Below, in pieces: positions 17,451-26,459 of a stretch of DNA of 43,079 nucleotides (positions within the stretch are counted from its first letter, which is position 1; each line of letters opens with the position of its first letter). The notes beneath the pieces are model-generated. The model worked only from the letters and a program-made list of their open reading frames with translations, was not told the DNA's origin and ran no database searches. The position numbers and the translations under genes are program-made. This stretch comes from an uncultured Spartobacteria bacterium (GTDB lineage: Bacteria > Verrucomicrobiota > Verrucomicrobiia > Chthoniobacterales > Chthoniobacteraceae), in contig CAIWVL010000223.1 in NCBI GenBank assembly GCA_903916085.1, positions 1 to 43,079 on the forward strand, given 5' to 3'.

Positions 17451-20042
17451 TTACCGATTAGCTAGTGGGAAAAGCTTCCCTGGCTGCATGAGCGTCAACT
17501 TGTGGATCGCCCAAGGATCTGTGCTGGTACCCAACTGCGTAACGCGCACGAACCTGGCGTTGGCTGGCGCAAAGCTCACGTCTGTGAGAGGCGTGCCGCC
17601 ATTGGCTTTAGCAACCACTGTCGTCCACGTTTGGCCGTCCACACTGATCTCGACCTTCACCTGACGAGGAGCGACCTTCGACTTGTTGGGAACTTCTAAC
17701 TGTAGGCCAAGGACCGTGGTTTCGTTGGGTAACTCCACCTGGAACCATTGACCAGGCTGCTGCGCTACCTTTGTGCTCCAACCTTTCCCGTCCAAAGCCG
17801 CTTTCGCACCTTCAGACTCAAGGCTGGCGCTGGCCTTCCACTTGTCGCGGCCGCCCACGGGATTTGGCAGTGCCTCGATCAACTCAGGCTGAGTCCACGC
17901 AACAGCACGATTGCCGGTCGCCTGACGCACTTTCACCACCTCTTCTTCGGTCAAGATCGAGCCTTTATTGCTGAAACTATTACGCACATAACTGCCCACC
18001 GCTGCTAGATAGTGATCGGTGTTGGCCCCCAACGGAACCATCTGCGCCTCATAGGTTTTCCCGTTCAGCGGCCCACCAATGCCGTGCAGCATCACAGCGA
18101 TGAGCCCTTCCGCAGGACCCTGCACCGTTTTGGATCCGGCCAAGGGTGGCGCAAGCGTCGTGCCAGGTGCGGCACCTTCCAGAACCGTGCCTTTGCCATC
18201 GTGCCCGTGGCAGGAGAAACACAACTCGCGGAAGATCGTTTCGCCTTCCTTCAGCAAGGCTAAATCCTTGGGGCTAAAGTCTTTGGGATACGAAGGCAAG
18301 CCCGCCGCCAAAGCCATCTTTCCCAAATCTTTATACCCCTGCGAAGTGCTTTCAGCAATGAGGGCGTTAGCCTGTTCCGTCCATTTGTCCCAAGCCAACA
18401 CTTTGCCCGTCAGCAAAACTTGAAGCGCCACGGTCGGATCTGAATCCTTGGCGAGTGCGACAACGTCAGGTTGAAGGGAGTGGTCTCCCGCCTTCCACAG
18501 CGTTTCGCTGACACGAATCCCAGATACGCGCACTTGCGGATCCGAGTCTTTCAGGGCGACGCGAACTAGTTCGGGGGTCGCTGCATCGAGACCTTCCAAG
18601 GTCCAGAGTGCATGCATCTTTGCCAGCGGGTTGTTGTTCTCTCGGACCATCTTTTCGAGAGCTGGAGCCACGGACTTATCCCCGCGCACTACCAATAACT
18701 TCTGCGCAGTGTCGCGCCACCAGCCATTCGGATGTTCCAAATGCGCCACCAACTCCGCACTGCTTTCCTCGAGCATGCGTGGCTGCGGGCCGGGCTTGAA
18801 ATCCTTGTGCGTGAGACGCCAGATCCGGCCGTGGCCGATGTTTTTGTCCAGCCCATAAGACTCAGCCACTCCGCGTAGATAACTACCGGGCTTAGTCCAG
18901 TTGCTTTCCTGCACAATACCCCGGTACATGTCCACGAGGTACAAACAGCCATCCGGACCATTGGCGATGTTGATGATGCGGAAGTTGGGATCCGTCGCTG
19001 TGATGAACTCGGCCTTGTCATAGGCGTTACGGATCTTCGTGATGCCATCTTCCACCTTCACTTTGGTGCGCCGGATGAGGCGACCAACGGGCTCGGAGAA
19101 GAGAATGTCGCCCTGTAGGTCGGCGGGAAGCCGGTCGACACGCACCACTTCCTGACCGCAAGAGGCCGTGAAATGATTGAGGGTGAATTGGCCGGGCCGA
19201 TGCCGAGCGGGTCCCCCCTGCTGGTCAGGCAACCCAAGCGAGGGCCAGACTTCCAGGAAATCAGCCGGTTGCTGGTCAGGGTGCGTGAGGCCGGCGTAGG
19301 CAATGTGGGTTTGGAAATTCACCAAGGCCTTTTCGCCACCAGCGTTATTAAACCACATTTTGCCGAAGTTATCCTGAGTCAGGCCCCACTGGCCACCATT
19401 GGCGGCCGTGGCTTCCTTCAGCGTGCCCTTGGGATTCCACCTGAGCCGGAAAGAGTTATAGGTCGTATAAATCCAGTTGTCCATGGACCACACCAAACCG
19501 CTGGGCTGATGCTCCATGTTGCCCCCGCGCGGCCCACCGAGGTAGAAGAGTTCCTTAGTATCAGCCACGCCATCGCCGTTGGTGTCACGGTGCATGGTGA
19601 TGTCCAACGAATCGGTGAGCCCCACAAGCACACGGTCATCGAGGGGCAGGACCATGCGAGGAATCAGCAGGTTGTCGAGGTAGACGCTGTGCTTATCAAA
19701 CTTGCCGTCGCGCTTTGTGCTTTCGTGCAAGGAGATGCGACTCACGGGCGCATGCTCATTCGTACCATCAGCATCCTGCATGTAGGTGCGCATTTCCACC
19801 ACGTACATCTTGCCATTGCCATCAAAGGCGATCGCGGCAGGTTCCTTGATGTCCGGTTCGCTGAGTACAAGCTCCAAACTGTAGCCATCTGGGAGCTGAA
19901 TTTTCTTAAGCTCCTCGGCAGGGGAAAGCATAGGAACCTTGTAAGGCTCCGGCAACGCTGGAGGCGCAGGCGGAGTCTGCTGGGCTATCGCAGGAAGCAC
20001 TCCAACGAGGAGAAGTGCGGCGGCTTTGGACGAGTGTTTCAT
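17451..20042 (-). CDS. PVC-type membrane-bound dehydrogenase / cytochrome c protein with HEAT-like and F5/8-type C-terminal regions
   Basis: 863 aa. A signal peptide (about 1-20, ending AIAQ) precedes a long Pro-rich linker. Residues about 50-400 form a propeller-like dehydrogenase domain (GYSLELVLSEPDIKEPAAIAFD, RDTNGDGVADTKELF, GPDGCLYLVDMYRG) typical of the family abundant in Planctomycetes and Verrucomicrobia. A helical HEAT-like part (about 420-560) contains repeated DSDPQVRVSG and DSDPTVALQ units. One haem c site, C608-F-S-C611-H612, follows. The last 120 residues resemble a discoidin/F5-8C carbohydrate-binding domain (VLGLQLEVPNKSKVAPRQVKVE). It probably oxidises a sugar or alcohol in the periplasm and passes electrons to haem. 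The substrate is unknown. Transcribed alone. Confidence 0.88.
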   Translation of the reverse strand: MKHSSKAAALLLVGVLPAIAQQTPPAPPALPEPYKVPMLSPAEELKKIQLPDGYSLELVLSEPDIKEPAAIAFDGNGKMYVVEMRTYMQDADGTNEHAPVSRISLHESTKRDGKFDKHSVYLDNLLIPRMVLPLDDRVLVGLTDSLDITMHRDTNGDGVADTKELFYLGGPRGGNMEHQPSGLVWSMDNWIYTTYNSFRLRWNPKGTLKEATAANGGQWGLTQDNFGKMWFNNAGGEKALVNFQTHIAYAGLTHPDQQPADFLEVWPSLGLPDQQGGPARHRPGQFTLNHFTASCGQEVVRVDRLPADLQGDILFSEPVGRLIRRTKVKVEDGITKIRNAYDKAEFITATDPNFRIINIANGPDGCLYLVDMYRGIVQESNWTKPGSYLRGVAESYGLDKNIGHGRIWRLTHKDFKPGPQPRMLEESSAELVAHLEHPNGWWRDTAQKLLVVRGDKSVAPALEKMVRENNNPLAKMHALWTLEGLDAATPELVRVALKDSDPQVRVSGIRVSETLWKAGDHSLQPDVVALAKDSDPTVALQVLLTGKVLAWDKWTEQANALIAESTSQGYKDLGKMALAAGLPSYPKDFSPKDLALLKEGETIFRELCFSCHGHDGKGTVLEGAAPGTTLAPPLAGSKTVQGPAEGLIAVMLHGIGGPLNGKTYEAQMVPLGANTDHYLAAVGSYVRNSFSNKGSILTEEEVVKVRQATGNRAVAWTQPELIEALPNPVGGRDKWKASASLESEGAKAALDGKGWSTKVAQQPGQWFQVELPNETTVLGLQLEVPNKSKVAPRQVKVEISVDGQTWTTVVAKANGGTPLTDVSFAPANARFVRVTQLGTSTDPWAIHKLTLMQPGKLFPLANR

Positions 20043-20286
20043 GAGGGAGTTGGGATCGCGCGGGGCGCGAGAAGGCCGAGGTTAAGGGGGGAATTTGGTA
20101 AAGCGCGAGCATTCAGATCACCCGGGATCGAAGGCTTTATTAGAAGAGAAACAAAAAGGGACATTGCGGGTTCCTTGAATCGGCTAGCTTGTGTGCTACA
20201 GAAGAGGTGTGACGGGCCCATTATTTGTCGGCTAAGATTCGGCCTCCCATTTTCAACCGCCTCCCATCCCCCCACCCCTGATTTCC

Positions 20287-22749
20287 GTGGAACCCTCGCC
20301 CAAAAAACGCCCCGCTGCCTCCGCTCACGCCGATGCTTCAACCCTCCGCAAAGGTCCAGCAACCGAGGTCACTCTTTGGAGTCTGCTCAGCCTTTGGAAA
20401 GTGCCCCTACTCGCGCTCGGACTTTTCCTGCTGGTGCTCGCTGTATTCGGAGAGGCCCGGCACTTCGGTTTTCTAAGCTACGACGACAACCAGTACATCC
20501 TGGAAATCCCCGCCGTACGCGAGGGACTGAGCCTGTCCAGTATTTGGTGGGCCGTTTCGCACAGCCATGTCGGCCAGTGGCATCCGCTCACAAGCTGGTC
20601 GTTCATCTTTGACTCCAGCGTTTCCGGGCTCCCTGCACTACTCGGTGCGAACAAACCGATTGAACCCGCCGCCGGTTGGTTCCACCTGCACAACGTCCTG
20701 TTGCACGCCGCCGCCGCCGCGCTTCTTTTCCTCGCACTCCGCAAGCTCACGGGCTCCGTCTGGAGAAGCCTCTTCGCCGCCGCCCTCTTCGCCGTTCATC
20801 CGCTACGCGCGGAATCCGTCGCTTGGGTGACCGAACGCAAGGACGTTCTGAGCGGTCTTTTCCTAATGGCCACCCTCTGGGCCTACGGTTTTTACGTTGA
20901 AAAAATCAAGTCCGGCAAACGCCTTACTCTTCTGTGTGTGCTTTTTGCATTGGGGCTCCTTTCCAAGCCGATGCTTGTCACCCTCCCTTTTGTCTTCCTG
21001 CTGCTGGACATCTGGCCTTTGAAGCGTCTGGACATTGAACCCGCCGTCTCCGGCCAATGGTGGCTCACGTGGCGTCAAATCCAGCCGCTGATTCTGGAGA
21101 AACTGCCCCTCTTCATCATGGCCTTCGCCTCTGCCGTCGGCGCGGTTTTTGCCGTGGGCAAGCCTTTCCGGCCCATCCCGATTTTGCCCCTCCTCCCGCG
21201 CTTGGAATACATCCCGGTATCGTACCTGATGTACTTTAAGCAGTTTTTCCTACCGGTTAACCTCTCGCCCCACTACCCCTTCGTTGTGGAGGGCCCTGCC
21301 CTCGCAAAAGTCGCAGGCGCCACCGCTGCTCTTCTTGCAATCAGCTGGCTGGCTTGGATTTGGCGTAAAAAACAGCCCTCTATCCTGCTCGGTTGGCTCT
21401 GGTTTCTGGGCACTATGCTGCCAGTGATTGGGCTCGTCCCCGGCGGCATCCAAATCGCTGCCGATCGCTACACCTACCTTCCCCAAATCGGCATGGGCAT
21501 CGCCGTCGCCTGGGTGCTCGGGTCTTTTGTCGTTTCCAGTCTGCAAAAGCAAACCGCCGCTCTCGTGGGACTCGCCATCGTGGCATGGCTCTCCATGGCC
21601 GCCGCCCAGCAGGCTGCCATCTGGAAAGATGACGAATCGCTTTGGACGCATTCTCTGGCTGTCACTAAGGACAACGATTACGCCGATGAAAAACTGGCCT
21701 CCGCATACCAAGCTCGCGCCCTCAGGGAACCTCAGGAAAAAGCCTTGGAACTACGCGCTGAAGCCGAAAAACTCTTTCGGGATGCGATCCGACTCAACCC
21801 GCACCTCGTCGGTTCCTTAAACAACCTCAGCGTGCTCCTGCGGGGTAAGGGAGAGCTCACCGAGGCCATTGCGCTCCAAACTAAGGCGGCCGCAGAGCAT
21901 CCGACCTGGGGGCTCATGCACCGAAACTTGGCCAGCGTGCTGACCCAGAACAGAAATTATACGGAGGCGGCAGCTAGCTTTGAAAAAGCGATCGCGCTGG
22001 ATGAAAACGACATCGAATCTCATTACAACTTGGGGCTCATCCTAAGCGAAACGCAGCAGAACCCCGAGAGCTTGGAAGCCGCTTTGGAGCATTTCCGCAA
22101 GGCAATCAAGATCCAACCCCGCTTTGCCGAAGCCCACTTCAGCATCGGCAACGCGCTTTATAGGCAAGGCAAAGTGGACGATGCGATTGCCAGCTTCCGT
22201 CAGGCCATTGCAAGCGACCCCAAACACGCCCGCGCATGCAACAACTTAGCCAGCCTATTGGGCACCAAAGGTGAGAAAGACGAACCCATGCGTCTTTACA
22301 CCCAAGCAGTCAACATCGACCCAAATTATATCGAGGCCTACCGCAACCTAGCCGAAGCGCTCCTCAAATCCGGCAACGGTCCGGCTGCCCTGCAAGTCTG
22401 GAAAACGGCCCTCGAACGCAACCCAAACGACCTCCCCACCTTGTACCGACTCTCTTGGATCATGGCCACGCACCCCGACCCCGCCATGCGCAGGACGTTC
22501 GAACCGGTAGATCTCGCAAAACGCGGCATGGAACTCACCCAAGGCAAGGAACCCGCTTTCTTGGATGCCCTGGCCGCCGCCTACGCGCAAACCGGACGCT
22601 TCTCCGAAGCTAAGGACCTTGTAAAACGCGCCATCGAAATCCTCCCGGCAGGCTCGACTTCGCCTCAGGCGGACATTCTGCGTACGCGTCTGGCCGCTTA
22701 TGAAGACGAAAAACCCTTCCGCGAAACCCTTCCGGGCGTTTCCCCGTAA
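20287..22749 (+). CDS. GT-C/TMTC-like multi-pass membrane protein with C-terminal TPR repeats
   Basis: 820 aa from a GTG at 20287. The first helix (about 38-55) is followed by a luminal-type loop with FLSYDDNQYI (D66, D67), the acidic pair expected in GT-C glycosyltransferases of the PMT/TMTC type. Further marks are GQWHPLTSWSFIFD, FHLHNVLLHAAAAAL, and AVHPLRAESVAWVTERKDVLS, a stretch typical of bacterial TMTC-like proteins. About ten membrane segments extend to around residue 440. From about 480 to 770 there are at least seven TPR units (AEAHFSIGNALYRQGKVDDAIASFRQAI is the clearest). A role in transferring a sugar from a lipid carrier to proteins is inferred. The three genes that follow, two sugar epimerases and a lipid-carrier type glycosyltransferase, fit this. 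Divergent from the PVC cytochrome gene with 244 nt between. Confidence 0.85.
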   Translation: MEPSPKKRPAASAHADASTLRKGPATEVTLWSLLSLWKVPLLALGLFLLVLAVFGEARHFGFLSYDDNQYILEIPAVREGLSLSSIWWAVSHSHVGQWHPLTSWSFIFDSSVSGLPALLGANKPIEPAAGWFHLHNVLLHAAAAALLFLALRKLTGSVWRSLFAAALFAVHPLRAESVAWVTERKDVLSGLFLMATLWAYGFYVEKIKSGKRLTLLCVLFALGLLSKPMLVTLPFVFLLLDIWPLKRLDIEPAVSGQWWLTWRQIQPLILEKLPLFIMAFASAVGAVFAVGKPFRPIPILPLLPRLEYIPVSYLMYFKQFFLPVNLSPHYPFVVEGPALAKVAGATAALLAISWLAWIWRKKQPSILLGWLWFLGTMLPVIGLVPGGIQIAADRYTYLPQIGMGIAVAWVLGSFVVSSLQKQTAALVGLAIVAWLSMAAAQQAAIWKDDESLWTHSLAVTKDNDYADEKLASAYQARALREPQEKALELRAEAEKLFRDAIRLNPHLVGSLNNLSVLLRGKGELTEAIALQTKAAAEHPTWGLMHRNLASVLTQNRNYTEAAASFEKAIALDENDIESHYNLGLILSETQQNPESLEAALEHFRKAIKIQPRFAEAHFSIGNALYRQGKVDDAIASFRQAIASDPKHARACNNLASLLGTKGEKDEPMRLYTQAVNIDPNYIEAYRNLAEALLKSGNGPAALQVWKTALERNPNDLPTLYRLSWIMATHPDPAMRRTFEPVDLAKRGMELTQGKEPAFLDALAAAYAQTGRFSEAKDLVKRAIEILPAGSTSPQADILRTRLAAYEDEKPFRETLPGVSP

Positions 22750-22776
22750 TACTTGGGGTTCTGTCGGCTTCAGAGC

Positions 22777-23832
22777 ATGCGCATCCTGATCACTGGCATC
22801 TGCGGTTTTGTAGGAAGCGTCCTAGCGCGCTCCCTGCTTGAGTCGCGTGAAGGGCTCACCCTCACTGGGATCGACAACCTCTCCCGCCCCGGTTCGGAAA
22901 CCAACCTCGCTCCGCTGCGCGCCCTCGGCTGCCAAATCACCGTCGCAGATCTTCGCGACCCCGCCGTCCTCGAAGCCCAGCCAGCCGCCAACTGGCTCAT
23001 TGATGCCGCAGCGGATCCCTCCGTTCTCGCTGGCACTTCAGCCGCCTCCTCTGCCACGGAGCTTCTGCGCACCAATCTATTCAGCACGGTGCCCATGCTA
23101 GAGTTCTGCTGTCGGCATTCGGCAGCATTTACCCTGCTGTCCACCAGCCGTGTGTATGGCATAGAGCCTCTGCGCCAGATCGCACTTCAGGTGCACAACG
23201 AGGCCTATCGCCCCATTGATGGCTCAGAGTTCACACAGGGAATCGCCGAGCATTTTCCTAGCACACCGCCCGTCTCACTCTACGGTGCCTCCAAGCTCTG
23301 CGCTGAAACTCTCGCCCTCGAATTTGGTGCCGCCTTCCAATTCCCTGTGTGGATCAACCGGTGCGGCGTCCTCGCTGGCGCGGGCCAATTTGGCAAAGCC
23401 GACCAGGGCATTTTTTCGTTCTGGATTCACCGCTGGGCGGCAAAGCTTCCGCTTCGCTACATTGGGTTTGAGGGAAGCGGCTATCAGACTCGAGATTGCC
23501 TGCATCCAGCCGACCTCACGCCCCTCTTGTTACGCCAGTTAGACGCTGGAGCAGGCATCGGCAAACCCCGCACGCTGAATCTTTCAGGCGGCATGGCTAG
23601 CGCAACTTCCCTGCGCCAACTCAGCCTCTGGTGCGCCGGGCGCTTGGGCCCCCACTCCGTTGCAAGGGAAACTCAGGAACGCCCGTTTGATCTACCTTGG
23701 GTGGTGTTGGACTCCGCGCTAGCCAAGGCAAGCTGGGACTGGCAACCTACTCGGACCGCCGAGCTGATCGCTCGGGAAATCGCAGATCACGCCCAGGCAA
23801 ATCCACGCTGGCTCGATCTGTGTGGTGCTTAA
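22777..23832 (+). CDS. NAD-dependent epimerase/dehydratase, CDP-paratose/tyvelose epimerase-like (first of pair)
   Basis: 351 aa, an extended SDR enzyme. The Rossmann motif GICGFVGS starts at residue 7, and the active-site pair is Y169-x3-K173 in SLYGASK. The segments GIDNLSRPGSETNL and WINRCGVLAGAGQFGKADQGIF resemble CDP-tyvelose 2-epimerase-type proteins. The frame is open from 22753, but the ATG at 22777 places the Rossmann motif at the normal distance, so I use it. It sits 27 nt after the TPR membrane protein and 38 nt before the glycosyltransferase, so an operon is likely. It probably interconverts a nucleotide-activated sugar; the exact sugar is not decidable. Confidence 0.85.
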   Translation: MRILITGICGFVGSVLARSLLESREGLTLTGIDNLSRPGSETNLAPLRALGCQITVADLRDPAVLEAQPAANWLIDAAADPSVLAGTSAASSATELLRTNLFSTVPMLEFCCRHSAAFTLLSTSRVYGIEPLRQIALQVHNEAYRPIDGSEFTQGIAEHFPSTPPVSLYGASKLCAETLALEFGAAFQFPVWINRCGVLAGAGQFGKADQGIFSFWIHRWAAKLPLRYIGFEGSGYQTRDCLHPADLTPLLLRQLDAGAGIGKPRTLNLSGGMASATSLRQLSLWCAGRLGPHSVARETQERPFDLPWVVLDSALAKASWDWQPTRTAELIAREIADHAQANPRWLDLCGA

Positions 23833-23858
23833 AGAGAGTAAAGAGAGCCTAAAGAGAG
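23831..23858 (+). repeat. Three AAAGAGAG units before the glycosyltransferase gene
   Basis: AAAGAGAG occurs at 23831-23838, 23840-23847 and 23851-23858. The first unit overlaps the stop codon of the preceding epimerase. The purine-rich block ends 12 nt before the GTG start at 23871 and may serve as a weak ribosome-loading site in a window where most starts lack one. Confidence 0.5.
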
Positions 23859-23870
23859 CCGCCCCCTCCC

Positions 23871-24689
23871 GTGAACGCCCCCTCGTTTCCCCCGCTTTCG
23901 CTTCTCTCCATCGTCATCCCCGCTCGCAACGAGGAAGGCGCCATTCCTTCCACCCTGCGACACCTGCACGTAGAGCTTTCCCTGAGGAAAATCCCGCACG
24001 AAATCGTCGTGGTAGACGACGGTTCCACAGACTCCACCTGGGAAGTTCTACAAGAAACAGCTCGGGAAATCCCTCAGGTGCGCCCCACTCAAAACCCCGG
24101 CGCAAACGGGTTCGGGCGAGCCATTCAACATGGACTCAATTCCATGACCGGTGACGCCGTTGTGATCATGATGGCCGATGAATCCGACGATTGCCGGGAC
24201 GTGGTGCGCTACTGGGAAACCCTGAACGAAGGGTACGACTGCGTGTTCGGCAGCCGGTTTATGCGGGGCGGCGGCGTGATTGATTACCCGTGGATCAAGC
24301 TGTTCTTAAACCGGGTGTTTAACTTGTTCATCAAGGTGCTGTTCGGCATCCGGCTCAACGATACCACCAACGCGTTCAAAGCTTACAGGCGCTCGGTTAT
24401 CACCGGGATCGCGCCCATCCTTTCCCAGCACTTCAACCTCACCGTCGAACTCCCTCTCAAGGCCATCGTTCGAGGTTACTCGTGGAAAGTCATCCCCATC
24501 ACTTGGCGAAACCGCCGGTTTGGCGTGGCAAAACTTAAAATCGCTGAAATGGGCAGCCGCTACCTGTTCATCTGTCTATACTGCTGGTTAGAAAAAATGC
24601 TCAGCCGAGGCGATTATCGCAAACCCTCCGCTCCCAGCGAACCGCTCCTTTCCTCTGGACTGCCTCTCCCAGAAAAACCAGCTGCTTAA
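23871..24689 (+). CDS. Family 2 glycosyltransferase, dolichyl-phosphate-mannose-synthase-like
   Basis: 272 aa from a GTG at 23871. The GT-A core shows [14 protein letters not shown], the nucleotide-binding [14 protein letters not shown], and MMADESDD at the metal-binding position where related enzymes have DxD-type residues. It continues with [11 protein letters not shown] and [14 protein letters not shown], which resemble synthases that load a hexose on polyprenyl phosphate. A single C-terminal hydrophobic stretch ([10 protein letters not shown]) may attach it to the membrane. It lies between two epimerase genes with gaps of 38 and 10 nt. I infer that it makes a lipid-linked sugar used by the GT-C protein at the head of the cluster; the sugar is unknown. 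Confidence 0.88.
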   Translation: MNAPSFPPLSLLSIVIPARNEEGAIPSTLRHLHVELSLRKIPHEIVVVDDGSTDSTWEVLQETAREIPQVRPTQNPGANGFGRAIQHGLNSMTGDAVVIMMADESDDCRDVVRYWETLNEGYDCVFGSRFMRGGGVIDYPWIKLFLNRVFNLFIKVLFGIRLNDTTNAFKAYRRSVITGIAPILSQHFNLTVELPLKAIVRGYSWKVIPITWRNRRFGVAKLKIAEMGSRYLFICLYCWLEKMLSRGDYRKPSAPSEPLLSSGLPLPEKPAA

Positions 24690-24699
24690 CCCCAACCCC

Positions 24700-25758
24700 A
24701 TGTCCTCCAAGCGTATCCTTGTAACAGGCTCCTCCGGCCTCATCGGCTCAGAAATCTGCCTATTTTTTCATCAGCAAGGATTCGCACTGCACGGCATCGA
24801 CAACAACCAGCGCGCCGTCTTCTTCGGTCCCCAAGGCGACACCACTTGGAACCGAGACCGCCTCCTCGGACTGATCCCGGGATTCACCCTCCACGCTATC
24901 GACATCCGCGACCGGGACGCCGTCCTCCGCTGCGTGAGCGATCTGCGCCCTGCCGCTATTGTACACACCGCTGCACAACCTTCGCACGACCTGGCCGCCA
25001 CCATCCCCTTCGACGACTTCGATACCAACGCCAACGGCACTCTCAACCTGCTCGAAGCGGCTCGCCGCTTCTGCCCAGACTCACCTTTCATCCATTTTTC
25101 CACTAACAAAGTCTACGGAGATCGACCTAACACCATTGCCCTCAAAGAACTGAACACCCGTTGGGATTTTGCGGACCCAGACTTTTCCCAAGGCATCTCA
25201 GAGTCCTTTTCGATTGACCAATCCACCCACTCCCTTTTCGGAGCGTCCAAACTAGCCGCAGACATTTTGGTACAAGAATACGGACGTTATTTTGGCATGC
25301 CCACCTGCTGTTTGCGGGGCGGTTGCCTCACCGGCCCGAATCATTCGGGCGTTCAGTTGCACGGATTCCTGAGCTATCTAGTACGCTGTAACCTAGAACA
25401 GCGCCCGTACACCGTCTTTGGATACAAAGGAAAACAAGTACGCGACAACATTCACAGCACAGATGTAGCCCGCTTTGTATGGGAATTTTTCAAGGCACCG
25501 CGCCCCGCCGAGGTGTATAATCTGGGGGGCGGCAAGGAGAATGCGTGTTCTATTTTGGAAGCCTTCCAGATTGTAGAGAAACTCTCAGGGCAACCGCAGT
25601 TATTTACCTACAGCGACTCGGCAAGAGCCGGGGATCACATCTGTTACTACAGTAATCTCGCAAAAATACGGAACCATTACCCACATTGGGAGCTACAATT
25701 TTCCTTGGAACGGTCGCTTCAGGAAATGGTGGAAAGCTGGCGAACCAGACTTGCGTAG
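24700..25758 (+). CDS. NAD-dependent epimerase, CDP-paratose/tyvelose epimerase-like (second of pair)
   Basis: 352 aa. Rossmann motif GSSGLIGS near residue 10, [17 protein letters not shown], and the long signature [16 protein letters not shown] followed by [17 protein letters not shown], which is close to CDP-tyvelose epimerase-like proteins. The usual catalytic tyrosine is replaced: the motif reads SLFGASK, with F180 and K184. The fold and other residues look intact, so the protein is probably functional with a changed mechanism or a relaxed chemistry. It begins 10 nt after the glycosyltransferase stop and ends the four-gene run. It differs from the first epimerase enough to suggest separate substrates. 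Confidence 0.87.
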   Translation: MSSKRILVTGSSGLIGSEICLFFHQQGFALHGIDNNQRAVFFGPQGDTTWNRDRLLGLIPGFTLHAIDIRDRDAVLRCVSDLRPAAIVHTAAQPSHDLAATIPFDDFDTNANGTLNLLEAARRFCPDSPFIHFSTNKVYGDRPNTIALKELNTRWDFADPDFSQGISESFSIDQSTHSLFGASKLAADILVQEYGRYFGMPTCCLRGGCLTGPNHSGVQLHGFLSYLVRCNLEQRPYTVFGYKGKQVRDNIHSTDVARFVWEFFKAPRPAEVYNLGGGKENACSILEAFQIVEKLSGQPQLFTYSDSARAGDHICYYSNLAKIRNHYPHWELQFSLERSLQEMVESWRTRLA

Positions 25759-25861
25759 GACGCTTTCTTAGCCGTGATTCCAGAGGTCGCTGGACCCAAA
25801 TACCGATCGACGTAAACCACAAAAAACAGACGCACCTTCACCCGCTAGACATTCACTCTGC

Positions 25862-25891
25862 TTGACCCTGTGAAACACTGGCCGCTAACAT
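25862..25891 (+). promoter_or_regulatory. Sigma-70-like promoter for accBC
   Basis: TTGACC (25862-25867), an 18-nt spacer and TAACAT (25886-25891), 26 nt before the accB start. It is one of the better matches to the sigma-70 consensus in the window. Confidence 0.5.
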
Positions 25892-25903
25892 TCACTTTTT
25901 AAC

Positions 25904-25908
25904 GGAGG
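25904..25908 (+). promoter_or_regulatory. Strong Shine-Dalgarno that decides the accB TTG start
   Basis: GGAGG at 25904-25908 ends 8 nt before TTG at 25917. The spacing is ideal, and nearly all other genes here lack such a site, so it supports TTG as the real start. Confidence 0.75.
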
Positions 25909-25916
25909 CCTCTATC

Positions 25917-26372
25917 TTGGAACTCAAAGACATCAAAGAACTCATCGCTCTCTTTCGCAAAAACGACCTCTCAGAGTTCTCTCTGGAAGAGGAAGGCTTC
26001 AAAATCAGCCTCAAACGCGGTAGCGACGCGCTGCCTGTTTTCACGCAACACGCTCTCGCCATGGCGCCTCAACAGGCTGTCTTGCCGGCACCCGCAGCTC
26101 CGACGCTGCCCGCATCGGCACCCGCTATTCAGGAGCCCTCTCACGAGATTCACTCCCCCATGGTGGGCACTTTCTACTCAGCGCCTTCACCCGACTCACC
26201 CGCTTTTGTCTCGGTAGGCCAGCAGGTTACACCAGACACAGTCATCTGCATCATCGAGGCCATGAAGGTAATGAACGAAATCAAAGCCGAGACCTCCGGT
26301 GTCATCGTCGAAATGTTGGCTGAAAACGGTAAGCCCGTGCAGTACGGCCAACCTCTGTACCGTCTGCGCTAA
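25917..26372 (+). CDS. accB: Biotin carboxyl carrier protein of acetyl-CoA carboxylase
   Basis: 151 aa, normal for AccB. A TTG start at 25917 is supported by GGAGG 8 nt upstream and gives the usual N-terminus ([27 protein letters not shown]). A Pro/Ala-rich linker (about 54-75) joins it to the biotinyl domain (about 76-151), with the EAMKVMNE motif; K117 carries biotin. The protein shuttles the carboxyl group from AccC to the carboxyltransferase in malonyl-CoA synthesis. It is followed by accC after 87 nt, with a pyrimidine-rich spacer. The carboxyltransferase genes accA and accD are not in the window. The rare TTG start with a strong ribosome site may set expression relative to accC. Confidence 0.96.
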   Translation: MELKDIKELIALFRKNDLSEFSLEEEGFKISLKRGSDALPVFTQHALAMAPQQAVLPAPAAPTLPASAPAIQEPSHEIHSPMVGTFYSAPSPDSPAFVSVGQQVTPDTVICIIEAMKVMNEIKAETSGVIVEMLAENGKPVQYGQPLYRLR

Positions 26373-26459
26373 GCCGCTTCTGCGGATTTCGCTCTCCTCT
26401 CTCCCCCGGCCAGTTCTCTCTGCCCGGTTCCAGTTTCACGCCCTCATTTCTCTCCCATC

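Noticed and set aside
19173-20612. A 479-codon plus-strand frame opposite the PVC cytochrome gene
   Set aside because: It is antisense to a clear gene, runs into the start of the TPR membrane protein, and its translation has no domain-like pattern; it arises from the GC-rich codon use of the opposite strand.
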